DNA of 34,658 nt. Source: Bryobacterales bacterium. GTDB taxonomy: Bacteria > Acidobacteriota > Terriglobia > Bryobacterales > UBA6623. A program made the translations under genes and the position numbers. The DNA lies in NCBI GenBank assembly GCA_028819215.1, contig JAPPMG010000068.1, positions 1 through 34,658 on the forward strand, given 5' to 3'. Below the pieces are notes generated by a model that ran no database searches, was not told where the DNA came from, and worked only from the letters and a program-made list of their open reading frames with translations. The first letter of the stretch is position 1, and each line of letters starts with the position of its first letter. Positions 1-6,893 of the stretch are shown one piece after another.

Positions 1-36
1 GAGGGAAACCGATGATCGCAGCGGCTAGCGACGAAC

Positions 37-73
37 AAAAAAATAGCCCTGGGGCGGTCGAGCGACCTTTTTT
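37..73. terminator. Candidate bidirectional terminator downstream of the S9 peptidase gene
   Basis: A run of seven A (37-43) and a run of six T (68-73) flank a GC-rich core that can fold into short hairpins such as GGTC-GAGC-GACC. Read on the minus strand, the core is followed by TATTTTTTT, about 170 nt past the S9 peptidase stop. Read on the plus strand, it is followed by TTTTTT and could serve a gene to the left of the window. The individual stems are short (4-5 bp), so this is only a plausible call. The remaining bases 74-240 hold no gene that I can support. Confidence 0.4.
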
Positions 74-240
74 CTGCCTATTGTTGTGATGACCGATGAA
101 CGGGACGAATCAGGCCATGGACGGGACAAAGTATTCGAAAGTCGTGTTCAGAGACCAACGGAAGATGCTCTTTCCGTGCGCTGGCGACAGCATCGTCGCT
201 CCGCAAGCCGCTTCCACGCCGCGAAGAACGCCCGCGAACC

Positions 241-2151
241 TCAAGCGCGGACCCCCATGCGGAGGAGCGTTGTCGCGTAGAAGGCCAGCTCGGCCTCCAA
301 TGCTTGTCGGATATGCACTGCCTCCTTGAAGCCATGCGACTCACCCTCAAACAGGTAATACGCCGCGGGAACGCCGCTGAGACGCAGCGCGACCACCATC
401 GCCTCGGTCTGCGCCTTCGGGACAACCGGATCGTCCGAGCCTTGGAAGAAGATCACCGGGGCCTTGACTTGACCTGCACGGCCCAACGGAGAGCGCTCGC
501 GGAAGAGCGCCTCTTGGGCGGGCCATTCGCCAATCAGCGTGTCGTGGTATCTCGACTCGAACTTGTGTGTTTCCTCCGCCAGGCCGGCAAGTTCGCTGAT
601 TCCGTAGTAGGAGGCACCGGCTGCGAAGACATCGCGGAAGGCTAAGCAACACAAGGCGGTATAGCCCCCGGCGCTGCCGCCCTTCACGATCAGGCGGTTC
701 TCGTCGGCCTGCCCTTGGGCGACAAAATGCCGGGCAGCGGCGACGGCGTCCTCTACGTCGACGACCCCCCACTGGCCGTTCAGGCGTTCCCGGTAGGCCC
801 TTCCGAACCCGCTGCTGCCGCCATAGTTGAGGTCAGCGAGCGCGAATCCGCGGCTGGTCCAAAACTGAACGGTGAGCGACAAGGCGTCGCTGGCAGCAGC
901 AGTCGGGCCGCCATGGATGCGAATGATCAGCGGCGGCTTTTCCTCAGGAGGTGCCTCGAAGTCTGGATTACAGGGCTTGTACAAGAAGGCGTGAACGGTC
1001 GTCCCGTCACCGGCAGGGAAATGTTCGGAACTCGGATGGGAGAAGAACCTGCGCGCGTGCTCGGGAATCTCCGCGGATTCCCTGAGCGTCTCGATCCGGC
1101 GCGAGTTGAGATCCATGCGCACCAGGGCCGGGGCCGCTGTCGGCGACGCCGCGCGAAACACCGCCTCGGCCCCACGCACCGTGACGGAGTCGATCTGGCT
1201 GTGCGGCGTTTGAATCGGATCGAGCTCACCGCTGCCATCCAGCAGCCCCAAGCTCCAGCGGCCGTGCTCGCAGTAGGCGACGAGAATTCTGCCGTCATCC
1301 GCAAAGCCGTACGTCGACATCCGGAAGACCCACTGCGGCAATCCGAACTCCGCTTCCCTTTCGAGCAGCGGGCCAGCGCTGCCATCGTGGCGGTACAGGT
1401 TCCAATACCCCGTCCGGTCGGACACGTAGTGGAGCTCCCCCGACGGAGACCATTGCGGCTGGAAGATTGACTCGTTAGTACCGCCGGCAACCTGTTCCCG
1501 CTCTCTTAGCGCGCCGTCTTCACCAAGGTTCGCGACCCATAGCTCAGTGCCGTCCCAAGGCATGTTCGGGTGCTGCCACTGAAGCCAGCACAGGCGCGCG
1601 CCGTCGGGGCTCACACGGGGGTTGGAGTAGAAATCAGAACCCTTGAGCAAGCAGCGCACCGGCTGGATGTCGGGCTCCGATGCGATCGCGACAAGCGACT
1701 GTTGCGCTTCGCGGTCCGATTCTGAGTGGTCTTCGCAGACGGCGATGATTCGCTCACGAGCCGCATCGACCTCCAGATCCGCATACCTCTGCGGGCCCTT
1801 CGCCGTCAGGGCCTGCAAGCGGCCGTCCGGACTGAGGCGATACAGAATCCGGTCGCGGGCCTCGGAAAAGTAGACCGTCCCGTCAATGACGGCATAGGCT
1901 CCGCCGCCGTACTCGTGGACTCCGCTGCGCACGGACGAGGGGGCCTGGAGGAGGTCCCGTATGCTCCCGTCGCGGCCGCGACGGACCAAGGCCGTGCGAC
2001 CGCCCTCGGCTGGCCGCCCCTCTAGCCAATAAACTTCACCGCCATCCAGTGTGGGCTCGCTTATCCGGATGGACTTGCCGGCCACCAAGTCCGCCGTGAT
2101 CGGAGATTTCCAGAAGCCGTATTCCGCAACGATGCGCTGGCCCGCGCTCAC
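241..2151 (-). CDS. S9 family (prolyl oligopeptidase / acylaminoacyl-peptidase-like) serine peptidase
   Basis: This is a serine peptidase of the alpha/beta-hydrolase type, expected to cleave short peptides or acyl-peptides. The 636-residue protein has an N-terminal beta-propeller-like half. The C-terminal catalytic domain carries the nucleophile motif GGSAGGY (Ser about 493), the acid in GSDDPVVP (Asp about 573/574) and the histidine in GESHGF (about 606). I chose a GTG start at 2151. It overlaps the PhoD stop codon as GTGA, has a GGAG five bases upstream, and leads straight into the conserved start VSAGQRIVAEYGFWKSP. A longer frame to 2307 would run back over the PhoD gene. No signal peptide is visible, so it is probably cytoplasmic. 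It is the last gene of the atp-phoD run and is probably translationally coupled to phoD. The S9 subfamily and substrate are not resolved. Confidence 0.9.
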   Translation of the reverse strand: MSAGQRIVAEYGFWKSPITADLVAGKSIRISEPTLDGGEVYWLEGRPAEGGRTALVRRGRDGSIRDLLQAPSSVRSGVHEYGGGAYAVIDGTVYFSEARDRILYRLSPDGRLQALTAKGPQRYADLEVDAARERIIAVCEDHSESDREAQQSLVAIASEPDIQPVRCLLKGSDFYSNPRVSPDGARLCWLQWQHPNMPWDGTELWVANLGEDGALREREQVAGGTNESIFQPQWSPSGELHYVSDRTGYWNLYRHDGSAGPLLEREAEFGLPQWVFRMSTYGFADDGRILVAYCEHGRWSLGLLDGSGELDPIQTPHSQIDSVTVRGAEAVFRAASPTAAPALVRMDLNSRRIETLRESAEIPEHARRFFSHPSSEHFPAGDGTTVHAFLYKPCNPDFEAPPEEKPPLIIRIHGGPTAAASDALSLTVQFWTSRGFALADLNYGGSSGFGRAYRERLNGQWGVVDVEDAVAAARHFVAQGQADENRLIVKGGSAGGYTALCCLAFRDVFAAGASYYGISELAGLAEETHKFESRYHDTLIGEWPAQEALFRERSPLGRAGQVKAPVIFFQGSDDPVVPKAQTEAMVVALRLSGVPAAYYLFEGESHGFKEAVHIRQALEAELAFYATTLLRMGVRA

Positions 2152-3974
2152 AGAGGCTCCGCTGCCAAGATCGATTCGGCATAGAGCAGCTCGCCGCTCA
2201 GGCCGTCGTAGTACTGGAAGATCGCTTGCGGCCGTGGGTACGCGACCCAGCGCGGGCGGCCCTCCGGCCCCGGATTGTTGAAGACATTGCTGATGCGGAC
2301 TACGCAATACACCGGCCTGCGGCGCTCGCTCGAGTCGTCGAGAAAGAAGGTCGACCAGCGAATCTGGGCGTTGCGGCCGCGCGATTCGAAGTGTCCGTTA
2401 GGCGGCCGGCCTGCCTCAGATGCGAGAGGGTGGTTCCCGGAGCTGTGCGGGCCGGCTGCGAATTCGCGGACGCGATCCGTGACCTGGATGGCGAAGCTGT
2501 TGTGCAGATCGCCCGTGAGCACGAAGACCGGCTTGCCGAGGCCGTCCCAGAATTCGATCAGCTCCTCCCGCTCGGCCGCCGTCGCGGTCCAAGCCTCGTC
2601 TTTGTTGGGCCCGGCCATGCCCGGCCCCACGTGCGGGATCATCAGGTTCACCGACGAAACCACGAACAGGAAATCGGCCTCGCTGGCCCGCATGCCTTGC
2701 TTGAGCCAGCCCTTTTGGCGCTCTCCCAGCATCGAGACTCCAGGCTTGAACGGGTCCGTCTTGTCGTGCAATTGCCGGTGGCTGCGCGTGTCCAGGAAGA
2801 AGAACTCGGCGTTGGATATCGCGCGCCGCCAATAGTTCAGGCGCCCGATCGAGTAGCTGGCCGTTCCGTCGCTGCCGGGCGCCGGGTGGATACGCAGGCG
2901 GTTGTCGTCTAGCACCTGCTCGATGCGGTAAACCCCGGCATTGGGATCCCCTCGCACATCGTCGAGCTCTTTCAGGTTGACGCCCGCATCAGGCTCGCCC
3001 CAATGCACCAGCAGTGTTGCAGCTTGCTCCAGATCCAAGCCGCTGAAGCCGCCCTCGGCGTCGTGCAAGACCGCCTCTCCGGCGGCCAGTCTCGCCTCGC
3101 CGAAGTGGATCGGCTGGGTGTGGGCGACATCGTTGGCCCAGCCTAGGTAGTCGTACCAGCCCTGCACGCCAATGTCCCGGAATGCCGCCCTGCGGCTGCG
3201 CAGGCCGATCGTGCCGGCGCCATTGACATCACCCAGGATCTCATGGTCATCGAAGACGAAGTACGACGGCATTTCGCGGTGCCAGGCCGCCATGTCGCGG
3301 CCGCGCTCGAGGTAGAGCTTGTAGTTCTGCCACACTCCCGCGATCGTAGGCGCGAGCGCCACGACCCTTGGGGCAGTGTCAGCGCCGCTCTGCCGGAGCC
3401 AGTCCGCGGCGGGGAAGTCGCGCTGCTCTTCATACAGCCAGTCACCATTCTGGATGGCGAAGTGCGCGCGGTCGTCGAGGCTGGCCAGCATCGTGCGAAA
3501 TGCCGGCTGGTCGCCGCCGCCCTGGCTATTGCCGCAGGCGAACTCGAACGAGAAGTTGAACAGTCCTCGCGGGTTGACTAAGGGATCCGCCGCTTCCGAT
3601 GGCGCGGGCAGGGTGCGGAAAGTCGCGACGGGCGGCACCGTTCCTGCCGCCTCCAAGCGGTAGGCATACAGCGTGTCAGGCTCCAGCCCTTCCAGCCGCC
3701 CCCAGCCCGTGTTGTCGCTGTCCAAGGTCGTGGCGATGGGGGCCGAGACTCGCTCGCCTGTGCCGCCAGCCGGCCAGTAGCGCACCCGGAAGGTAGCGGG
3801 GGCGTGGGTGCGCGCCCAGACCGCGATGCTGTCTGAGGCGACTCGGCCCAAGATCGGGCCGTGCGTAATCCGCCCGAGCGAGGATTGATCGACGGAGCAG
3901 CCGATGAGCCCCGCCGCAAGCAGAATGCCCGCCCAAGCTTGCGACTGCGACAGCCAGGCTCGGATGGGTTTCAT
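2148..3974 (-). CDS. PhoD-like alkaline phosphatase / metallophosphoesterase, lipoprotein
   Basis: This predicted secreted phosphomonoesterase or phosphodiesterase belongs to the PhoD family, which uses Fe/Ca-type metal centres. The 608-residue protein begins with a signal peptide ending in a lipobox (LIGC, Cys about 26), so it should be lipid-anchored outside the cytoplasmic membrane. A fibronectin-like N-terminal region (about 33-125) precedes the catalytic domain. Metal-ligand motifs visible are GDWLYE (about 177-182), FDDHE (about 241-245) and TGDLHN (about 487-492). A long insertion (about 290-380) separates the two halves of the core. The ATG at 3974 overlaps the atpF stop by one base (TGATG); a GTG at 3977 in the same frame is equally possible. 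Linkage to F0 genes by overlap is odd for a phosphatase and suggests cotranscription. The exact substrate is unknown. Confidence 0.87.
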   Translation of the reverse strand: MKPIRAWLSQSQAWAGILLAAGLIGCSVDQSSLGRITHGPILGRVASDSIAVWARTHAPATFRVRYWPAGGTGERVSAPIATTLDSDNTGWGRLEGLEPDTLYAYRLEAAGTVPPVATFRTLPAPSEAADPLVNPRGLFNFSFEFACGNSQGGGDQPAFRTMLASLDDRAHFAIQNGDWLYEEQRDFPAADWLRQSGADTAPRVVALAPTIAGVWQNYKLYLERGRDMAAWHREMPSYFVFDDHEILGDVNGAGTIGLRSRRAAFRDIGVQGWYDYLGWANDVAHTQPIHFGEARLAAGEAVLHDAEGGFSGLDLEQAATLLVHWGEPDAGVNLKELDDVRGDPNAGVYRIEQVLDDNRLRIHPAPGSDGTASYSIGRLNYWRRAISNAEFFFLDTRSHRQLHDKTDPFKPGVSMLGERQKGWLKQGMRASEADFLFVVSSVNLMIPHVGPGMAGPNKDEAWTATAAEREELIEFWDGLGKPVFVLTGDLHNSFAIQVTDRVREFAAGPHSSGNHPLASEAGRPPNGHFESRGRNAQIRWSTFFLDDSSERRRPVYCVVRISNVFNNPGPEGRPRWVAYPRPQAIFQYYDGLSGELLYAESILAAEPL

Positions 3975-4492
3975 CACTGCACGGGCGGCTTGGGCAGCTG
4001 GTCCAAGAACACCTGCACCAACTGTCGGTTCTCTTCCTCGCCCAGATTCTTCTTCAACAACTGCTCTGCCGCCAGGATGGCCAGGCCTGCGGCCTCCTGC
4101 CGGATGTCAGCGAGCGCCGCTCGGCGTTCGACCTCGAGTTGGCGGCGTCCCTCCTCCACGATCTTGCGCGCTTCGACGCGGGCCTCTTCACGGGCCTGCG
4201 TGCGGACTCGCTCCGCCTCCTGCCTCGCCTCCGCGACGAGCTCCTGAGACTCGCGCAGCGACGCCTCCATGTTGGCCCTGTTCTCCTCGATAGCCCGCTC
4301 GGCCTCGGCCTGGGCTTGCTCGGCCTTCTGCAGAGACTCGCGAATCCGCCCCTCGCGCTCGTCGAGCACGCCCAGAATGGGCTTCCACGCGATCAGCCGC
4401 AGCGCGAGGAAGGTGACCAAGAATGTCACCACGGTCCAGATCATCAGACCCGGCTCGAACTGGAGCAGCGCGTTTCCGTTATCACCGGCCAT
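3974..4492 (-). CDS. atpF: ATP synthase F0 subunit b
   Basis: Subunit b is the peripheral stalk that holds F1 against rotation of the c-ring. The 172-residue protein has one N-terminal membrane helix (about 16-36, starting LMIWTVVTFLVTF). A long charged helix rich in Glu, Arg and Ala follows (about 45-140), typical of the b-subunit coiled coil. The C-terminal part (about 140-165, AAEQLLKKNL) resembles the delta-binding end. The ATG at 4492 has a GGAGG seven bases upstream. It follows atpE by 36 nt and its stop overlaps the phoD start. No second b or b' gene is present, and the delta, alpha, gamma, beta and epsilon genes that usually follow atpF are missing here. Confidence 0.95.
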   Translation of the reverse strand: MAGDNGNALLQFEPGLMIWTVVTFLVTFLALRLIAWKPILGVLDEREGRIRESLQKAEQAQAEAERAIEENRANMEASLRESQELVAEARQEAERVRTQAREEARVEARKIVEEGRRQLEVERRAALADIRQEAAGLAILAAEQLLKKNLGEEENRQLVQVFLDQLPKPPVQ

Positions 4493-4528
4493 GCGAATTC
4501 CTCCGGCAGTTCCCCGCGTTGGGGGACG

Positions 4529-4819
4529 CTAGAACAGCAACGCGACGAACAAGACGCCGAGACCGATCACAGCCACGCCTTCCAGCAAGAAGAGCGGCAG
4601 CTGGAAGGCGCCGCGGATGTCCTTGGCCGCCTGCGGCTGGCGCGCGATGCTCTCGACCGCGGCCGCCGTGAACTTGCCGATTCCGAGGCCGGCACCGACC
4701 ACGATGATACCGGCGCCGATCGCGCTGCCGGCACCTTTGTCGAGCAACTGTGCGGACGCCATGGCCGGCATGGCCAGCAAGATGGCGAGGGCGAACAGGA
4801 TGTTGAGTGTGCGATTCAT
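4529..4819 (-). CDS. atpE: ATP synthase F0 subunit c with an N-terminal leader
   Basis: The c subunit forms the rotor ring that carries ions across the membrane. At 96 residues it is longer than the usual 75-85. Residues 1-23 form a signal-peptide-like leader with a charged start, a hydrophobic core and an ASA-Q end. The two ring helices follow (about 29-52 and 70-95), joined by the conserved polar loop RQPQ (60-63). The ion-carrying carboxylate is Glu80 in LFLLEGVAV. The positions that make Na+-type rings (Gln in helix 1, Glu-Ser-Thr in helix 2) read Ile and Glu-Gly-Val here. I therefore infer proton coupling. The ATG at 4819 has a good AGGAGG-like site (minus strand TGGAGGAAA). It sits between atpB and atpF. 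Confidence 0.95.
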   Translation of the reverse strand: MNRTLNILFALAILLAMPAMASAQLLDKGAGSAIGAGIIVVGAGLGIGKFTAAAVESIARQPQAAKDIRGAFQLPLFLLEGVAVIGLGVLFVALLF

Positions 4820-4865
4820 TGCTTAGTTTCCTCCATTGGGATGCGATGGGGCTGATTGAGCCGTG

Positions 4866-5696
4866 TCAATGTTCCTCTGCCACGAGCATTCCGACATACA
4901 GCGCCGTCAGCAGCGTGAAGACATAGGCCTGGATGAAGGCCACGATGAGTTCCAGCAGCATGATCGCGGCCGCCAGCGGCACGGAGACCGCCGACACGAC
5001 CACGCTCTGGAACAGGAAGATGAAGCCGAGGATGATCAAGATGACGATGTGCCCGGCGGTCATGTTGGCGCCAAGGCGGATCATCAGCGCGACCGGCCGC
5101 ACCAGCATCGAGATGATCTCGAGCAGGATCACGACCGGGGCGATGGCTAGCGGAGTGCCCTCGGGAACCATGTGCTTGAAGTAGCCGATGGGACCGAGCG
5201 CGACCATGCCCGTGACCAGAAAGGTCAGAAAGGACATGACTGCCAGCGCGCCCGTGACGTTCAGATTGCTGGTCGCCGTGAAGCCTCCGGGAACCATGCC
5301 CAGCAAGTTGCAGGTCAGGATGAAGAAGAACAGCGTCAGCAGAAAGGGCGTGAATCGGCGGCCCCACTTCTCGCCCATGTTTCCGATCGCGATCTCGTCG
5401 CGCACGAACACGACCAGCATTTCGAGAGCGTTGGTCATCCCGCTGGGCGCTTCCTGCCCTCCTCGCGGGCGGCGCAGGAAAATCCCCATCAGCACCATCA
5501 GGCTGGCCGACGCGATCAGCATCATCAAAACGGCCTTGCTGATTCCGAGCGTCTCGACTGTCGAGTGCAGGTACGGCTCCAGCCAGGCGGGCAGATGGAT
5601 CGCGCTGTTGGCGATGTGATGCATGATCACATCGGCGATGCCTTCCTCCTCGCCGGAGGCGGCCAAGAAGGCCAGTGGCGGTTGCGCGCTCAGCAC
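4866..5696 (-). CDS. atpB: ATP synthase F0 subunit a
   Basis: Subunit a provides the two half-channels through which protons reach the c-ring. The protein is highly hydrophobic with five to six membrane helices. The essential arginine lies in the conserved stretch VALMIRLGANMTAGH (Arg about 207 of 276), with the typical Gln-containing last helices (AFIQAYVFTLL) after it. The start is uncertain. A GTG at 5696 overlaps the stop of the preceding atpI-like gene, giving 276 residues and an acidic N-terminus before the first helix. An ATG at 5624 would give 252 residues. I prefer the GTG because of the overlap seen throughout this cluster. The subunit c gene follows after 46 nt. Confidence 0.92.
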   Translation of the reverse strand: MLSAQPPLAFLAASGEEEGIADVIMHHIANSAIHLPAWLEPYLHSTVETLGISKAVLMMLIASASLMVLMGIFLRRPRGGQEAPSGMTNALEMLVVFVRDEIAIGNMGEKWGRRFTPFLLTLFFFILTCNLLGMVPGGFTATSNLNVTGALAVMSFLTFLVTGMVALGPIGYFKHMVPEGTPLAIAPVVILLEIISMLVRPVALMIRLGANMTAGHIVILIILGFIFLFQSVVVSAVSVPLAAAIMLLELIVAFIQAYVFTLLTALYVGMLVAEEH

Positions 5697-5971
5697 CGCT
5701 CGAAGTACCTCGTGTAGCGGACGCCCTCGAAGACCTGGGAGGCCAAGTACCCCGCCAGCAAGGCCAGTACGAAGGCGCGAGCGTCGACCGCACCGGTGCC
5801 CAGCGACCAAGCGACAAGCGCCAGCACCCACAGCGCGCGCAACCCGGCTCCAATGGCTAGGGCCGAAAACAGCCTGCGCTTTAGCGTCGGCGCGCCCAGC
5901 CGCAGCACCGCCTCGGAAACCAAGGCGGTCACCAGGCCGCAAGCCAAGCCAAGTGGGATCTCCGCGTTCAT
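5690..5971 (-). CDS. AtpI-like small membrane protein of the ATP synthase cluster
   Basis: This 93-residue, strongly hydrophobic protein has about three membrane segments (roughly 5-25, 34-56 and 65-84) and a basic, Tyr-rich C-terminus (RYTRYFERC). Size, topology and position directly before atpB match ATP synthase subunit I (AtpI/AtpR), which helps assemble the c-ring or supply ions in other bacteria. Sequence similarity alone would not be decisive. The ATG at 5971 overlaps the stop of the upstream atpZ-like gene as ATGA, and its own stop overlaps the proposed atpB start. A longer frame upstream to 6244 would run over the atpZ-like gene and lacks membrane protein character there, so I rejected it. 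Confidence 0.7.
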   Translation of the reverse strand: MNAEIPLGLACGLVTALVSEAVLRLGAPTLKRRLFSALAIGAGLRALWVLALVAWSLGTGAVDARAFVLALLAGYLASQVFEGVRYTRYFERC

Positions 5972-6162
5972 TGCCGTGTCCACATCGCCTTGGCCAAGTT
6001 GTAGAAGCCGGCGACGATCCCCACGAAGAGCCCGGCCACCGCGGCCGCCGGGTTGCAGTCCCAGCGCTGCCCGATCCAAGCGCCTACCAACAACCCGCCT
6101 AACACCATTCCGCTCAACGACAATGCCGCTGCGAGGGCAGCATTGCGGGGTTGAAACGGCAC
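5968..6162 (-). CDS. AtpZ-like (F0F1-ATPase gene 1 family) membrane protein
   Basis: This 64-residue protein has two membrane helices (about 8-27 and 40-58) separated by a short loop with GQRWDCNP. This is the usual layout of the small AtpZ/ATPase_gene1 family, and the hydrophobic helix pairs with VGIVAGFYNLAK near the end are typical. AtpZ is thought to act with AtpI in ion supply or assembly of the ATP synthase. A GTG at 6162 is the likely start, with AGGA seven bases upstream. It is the first gene of the F0 run and overlaps the next gene by four bases (ATGA). Confidence 0.75.
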   Translation of the reverse strand: MPFQPRNAALAAALSLSGMVLGGLLVGAWIGQRWDCNPAAAVAGLFVGIVAGFYNLAKAMWTRQ

Positions 6163-6239
6163 CGGCTTGTCCTAGTCTTGGATGGGCTGTGGTGCGGGAA
6201 CCTAGAGGTGCGCCGGGCCGCGATCCACGGCCTACTCTG

Positions 6240-6269
6240 AACATAGCAAAATCTCAGGCCGGGATACAA
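6240..6269 (-). promoter_or_regulatory. Weak candidate promoter for the F0 ATP synthase operon
   Basis: On the minus strand TTGTAT (6269-6264) and TATGTT (6245-6240) are separated by 18 bases, about 70 nt before the first F0 gene. The match to the sigma-70 consensus is poor (3/6 and 4/6). It is proposed mainly because the operon must start in this gap. It lies inside the decayed toxin stub. Confidence 0.22.
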
Positions 6270-6323
6270 CTTCGGCGGGCGGTCATGCCTCTTCGGAACG
6301 ACAGGCTCGATACATACCTGCAT
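6240..6323 (-). pseudogene. Probable remnant of a GNAT (TacT-like) toxin gene
   Basis: Directly after the DUF1778 antitoxin stop, an ATG at 6323 opens a frame reading IEPVVPKRHDR near its start. GNAT toxins paired with DUF1778 antitoxins usually begin with an I-E-x-L/V-x(n)-HDR-x-x-F-x-CG pattern. Just beyond HDR the frame loses similarity. A shifted frame reads S-C-I-P-A followed by a stop, which resembles the family's S-C-G-I-P-A-L-D with bases lost. No acetyltransferase core follows: the sequence runs into the F0 operon within about 160 nt. This is inference from a short stretch. The frame could also be chance. Confidence 0.35.
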
Positions 6324-6347
6324 CCTCGCAGGCGACCAAGAGCGACC

Positions 6348-6659
6348 TCAGACGGAACTCTCTACATGGGTGCTGTGGAGAGCCATGACCTCGCGCAGGT
6401 CATCGGTCGGCGCGGGCGGAGAGCCGAGCGCTGCAACAATCGATTCGCGGTCCTCGGCAGAGAGAACAGTGCGCTCATGATCGGCGATGATGGCGCGGGC
6501 CCGCTCCAGCGCGAAGCTGGTGATAAACGTGGCGTCATCCACGCCGAGCAAGGCTCCCGCGTGCTGAATCTGAGCTTTGGCGCGCGGCGTCGTGCGCTGT
6601 TCCATCCGCGCCGTCCTCGGCTCGTCTATGTTGGCCGTGGCGTCATTGAAGTTCAGCAT
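6348..6659 (-). CDS. DUF1778 family (TacA-like) type II antitoxin
   Basis: This 103-residue protein matches the ribbon-helix-helix DUF1778 antitoxins. The DNA-binding strand and helices run RMEQRTTPRAKAQIQHAGAL (19-38) and then DDATFITSFALERARAIIADHE (41-62, given in part). The toxin-contacting tail contains LSAEDRESIVAAL and PPAPTDDLRE, both characteristic of the family. Such proteins repress their own operon and neutralise a tRNA-acetylating GNAT toxin. The ATG at 6659 leaves 18 residues ahead of the core; an ATG at 6605 would start right at the core. No strong ribosome site is seen. It stands alone between nuoN and the F0 genes and lacks an intact downstream toxin, so it is an orphan or a decaying module. 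Confidence 0.72.
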   Translation of the reverse strand: MLNFNDATANIDEPRTARMEQRTTPRAKAQIQHAGALLGVDDATFITSFALERARAIIADHERTVLSAEDRESIVAALGSPPAPTDDLREVMALHSTHVESSV

Positions 6660-6863
6660 GGCGCAATCCCGAGAATCATCTGTCAGAGTACGGTAATCTG
6701 CCGTGTGCTTCAGGTGAGAGCAAAGCGCAGTCGCACACGACCCGACGATTGAATGCAGCCGATTGAGCGGCGTCGCAAACCGAACCACGCGGCGGTGGCG
6801 ATTGTGCAACGGCCTGGGTCAAAGCATGGGAGCACGTGACGCCCCCCTGACTCTTTCTGCGGC

Positions 6864-6884
6864 CCGACTTCCTCAGGCAGTCGG
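6864..6884. repeat. Short inverted repeat just past nuoN
   Basis: CCGACT and AGTCGG form a 6-bp stem around a 9-nt loop, ten bases after the nuoN stop on the minus strand. There is no T-run, so it is at best a weak or Rho-assisted 3' end of the nuo transcript. The rest of 6660-6893 shows no gene that I can support. Confidence 0.25.
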
Positions 6885-6893
6885 AACTTCGAG

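Noticed and set aside
6676..6893. N-terminal extension of the antitoxin frame and other frames in this gap
   Set aside because: The extra residues are Arg/His/Cys-rich with no similarity to DUF1778 N-termini. Nothing else in the gap looks coding.
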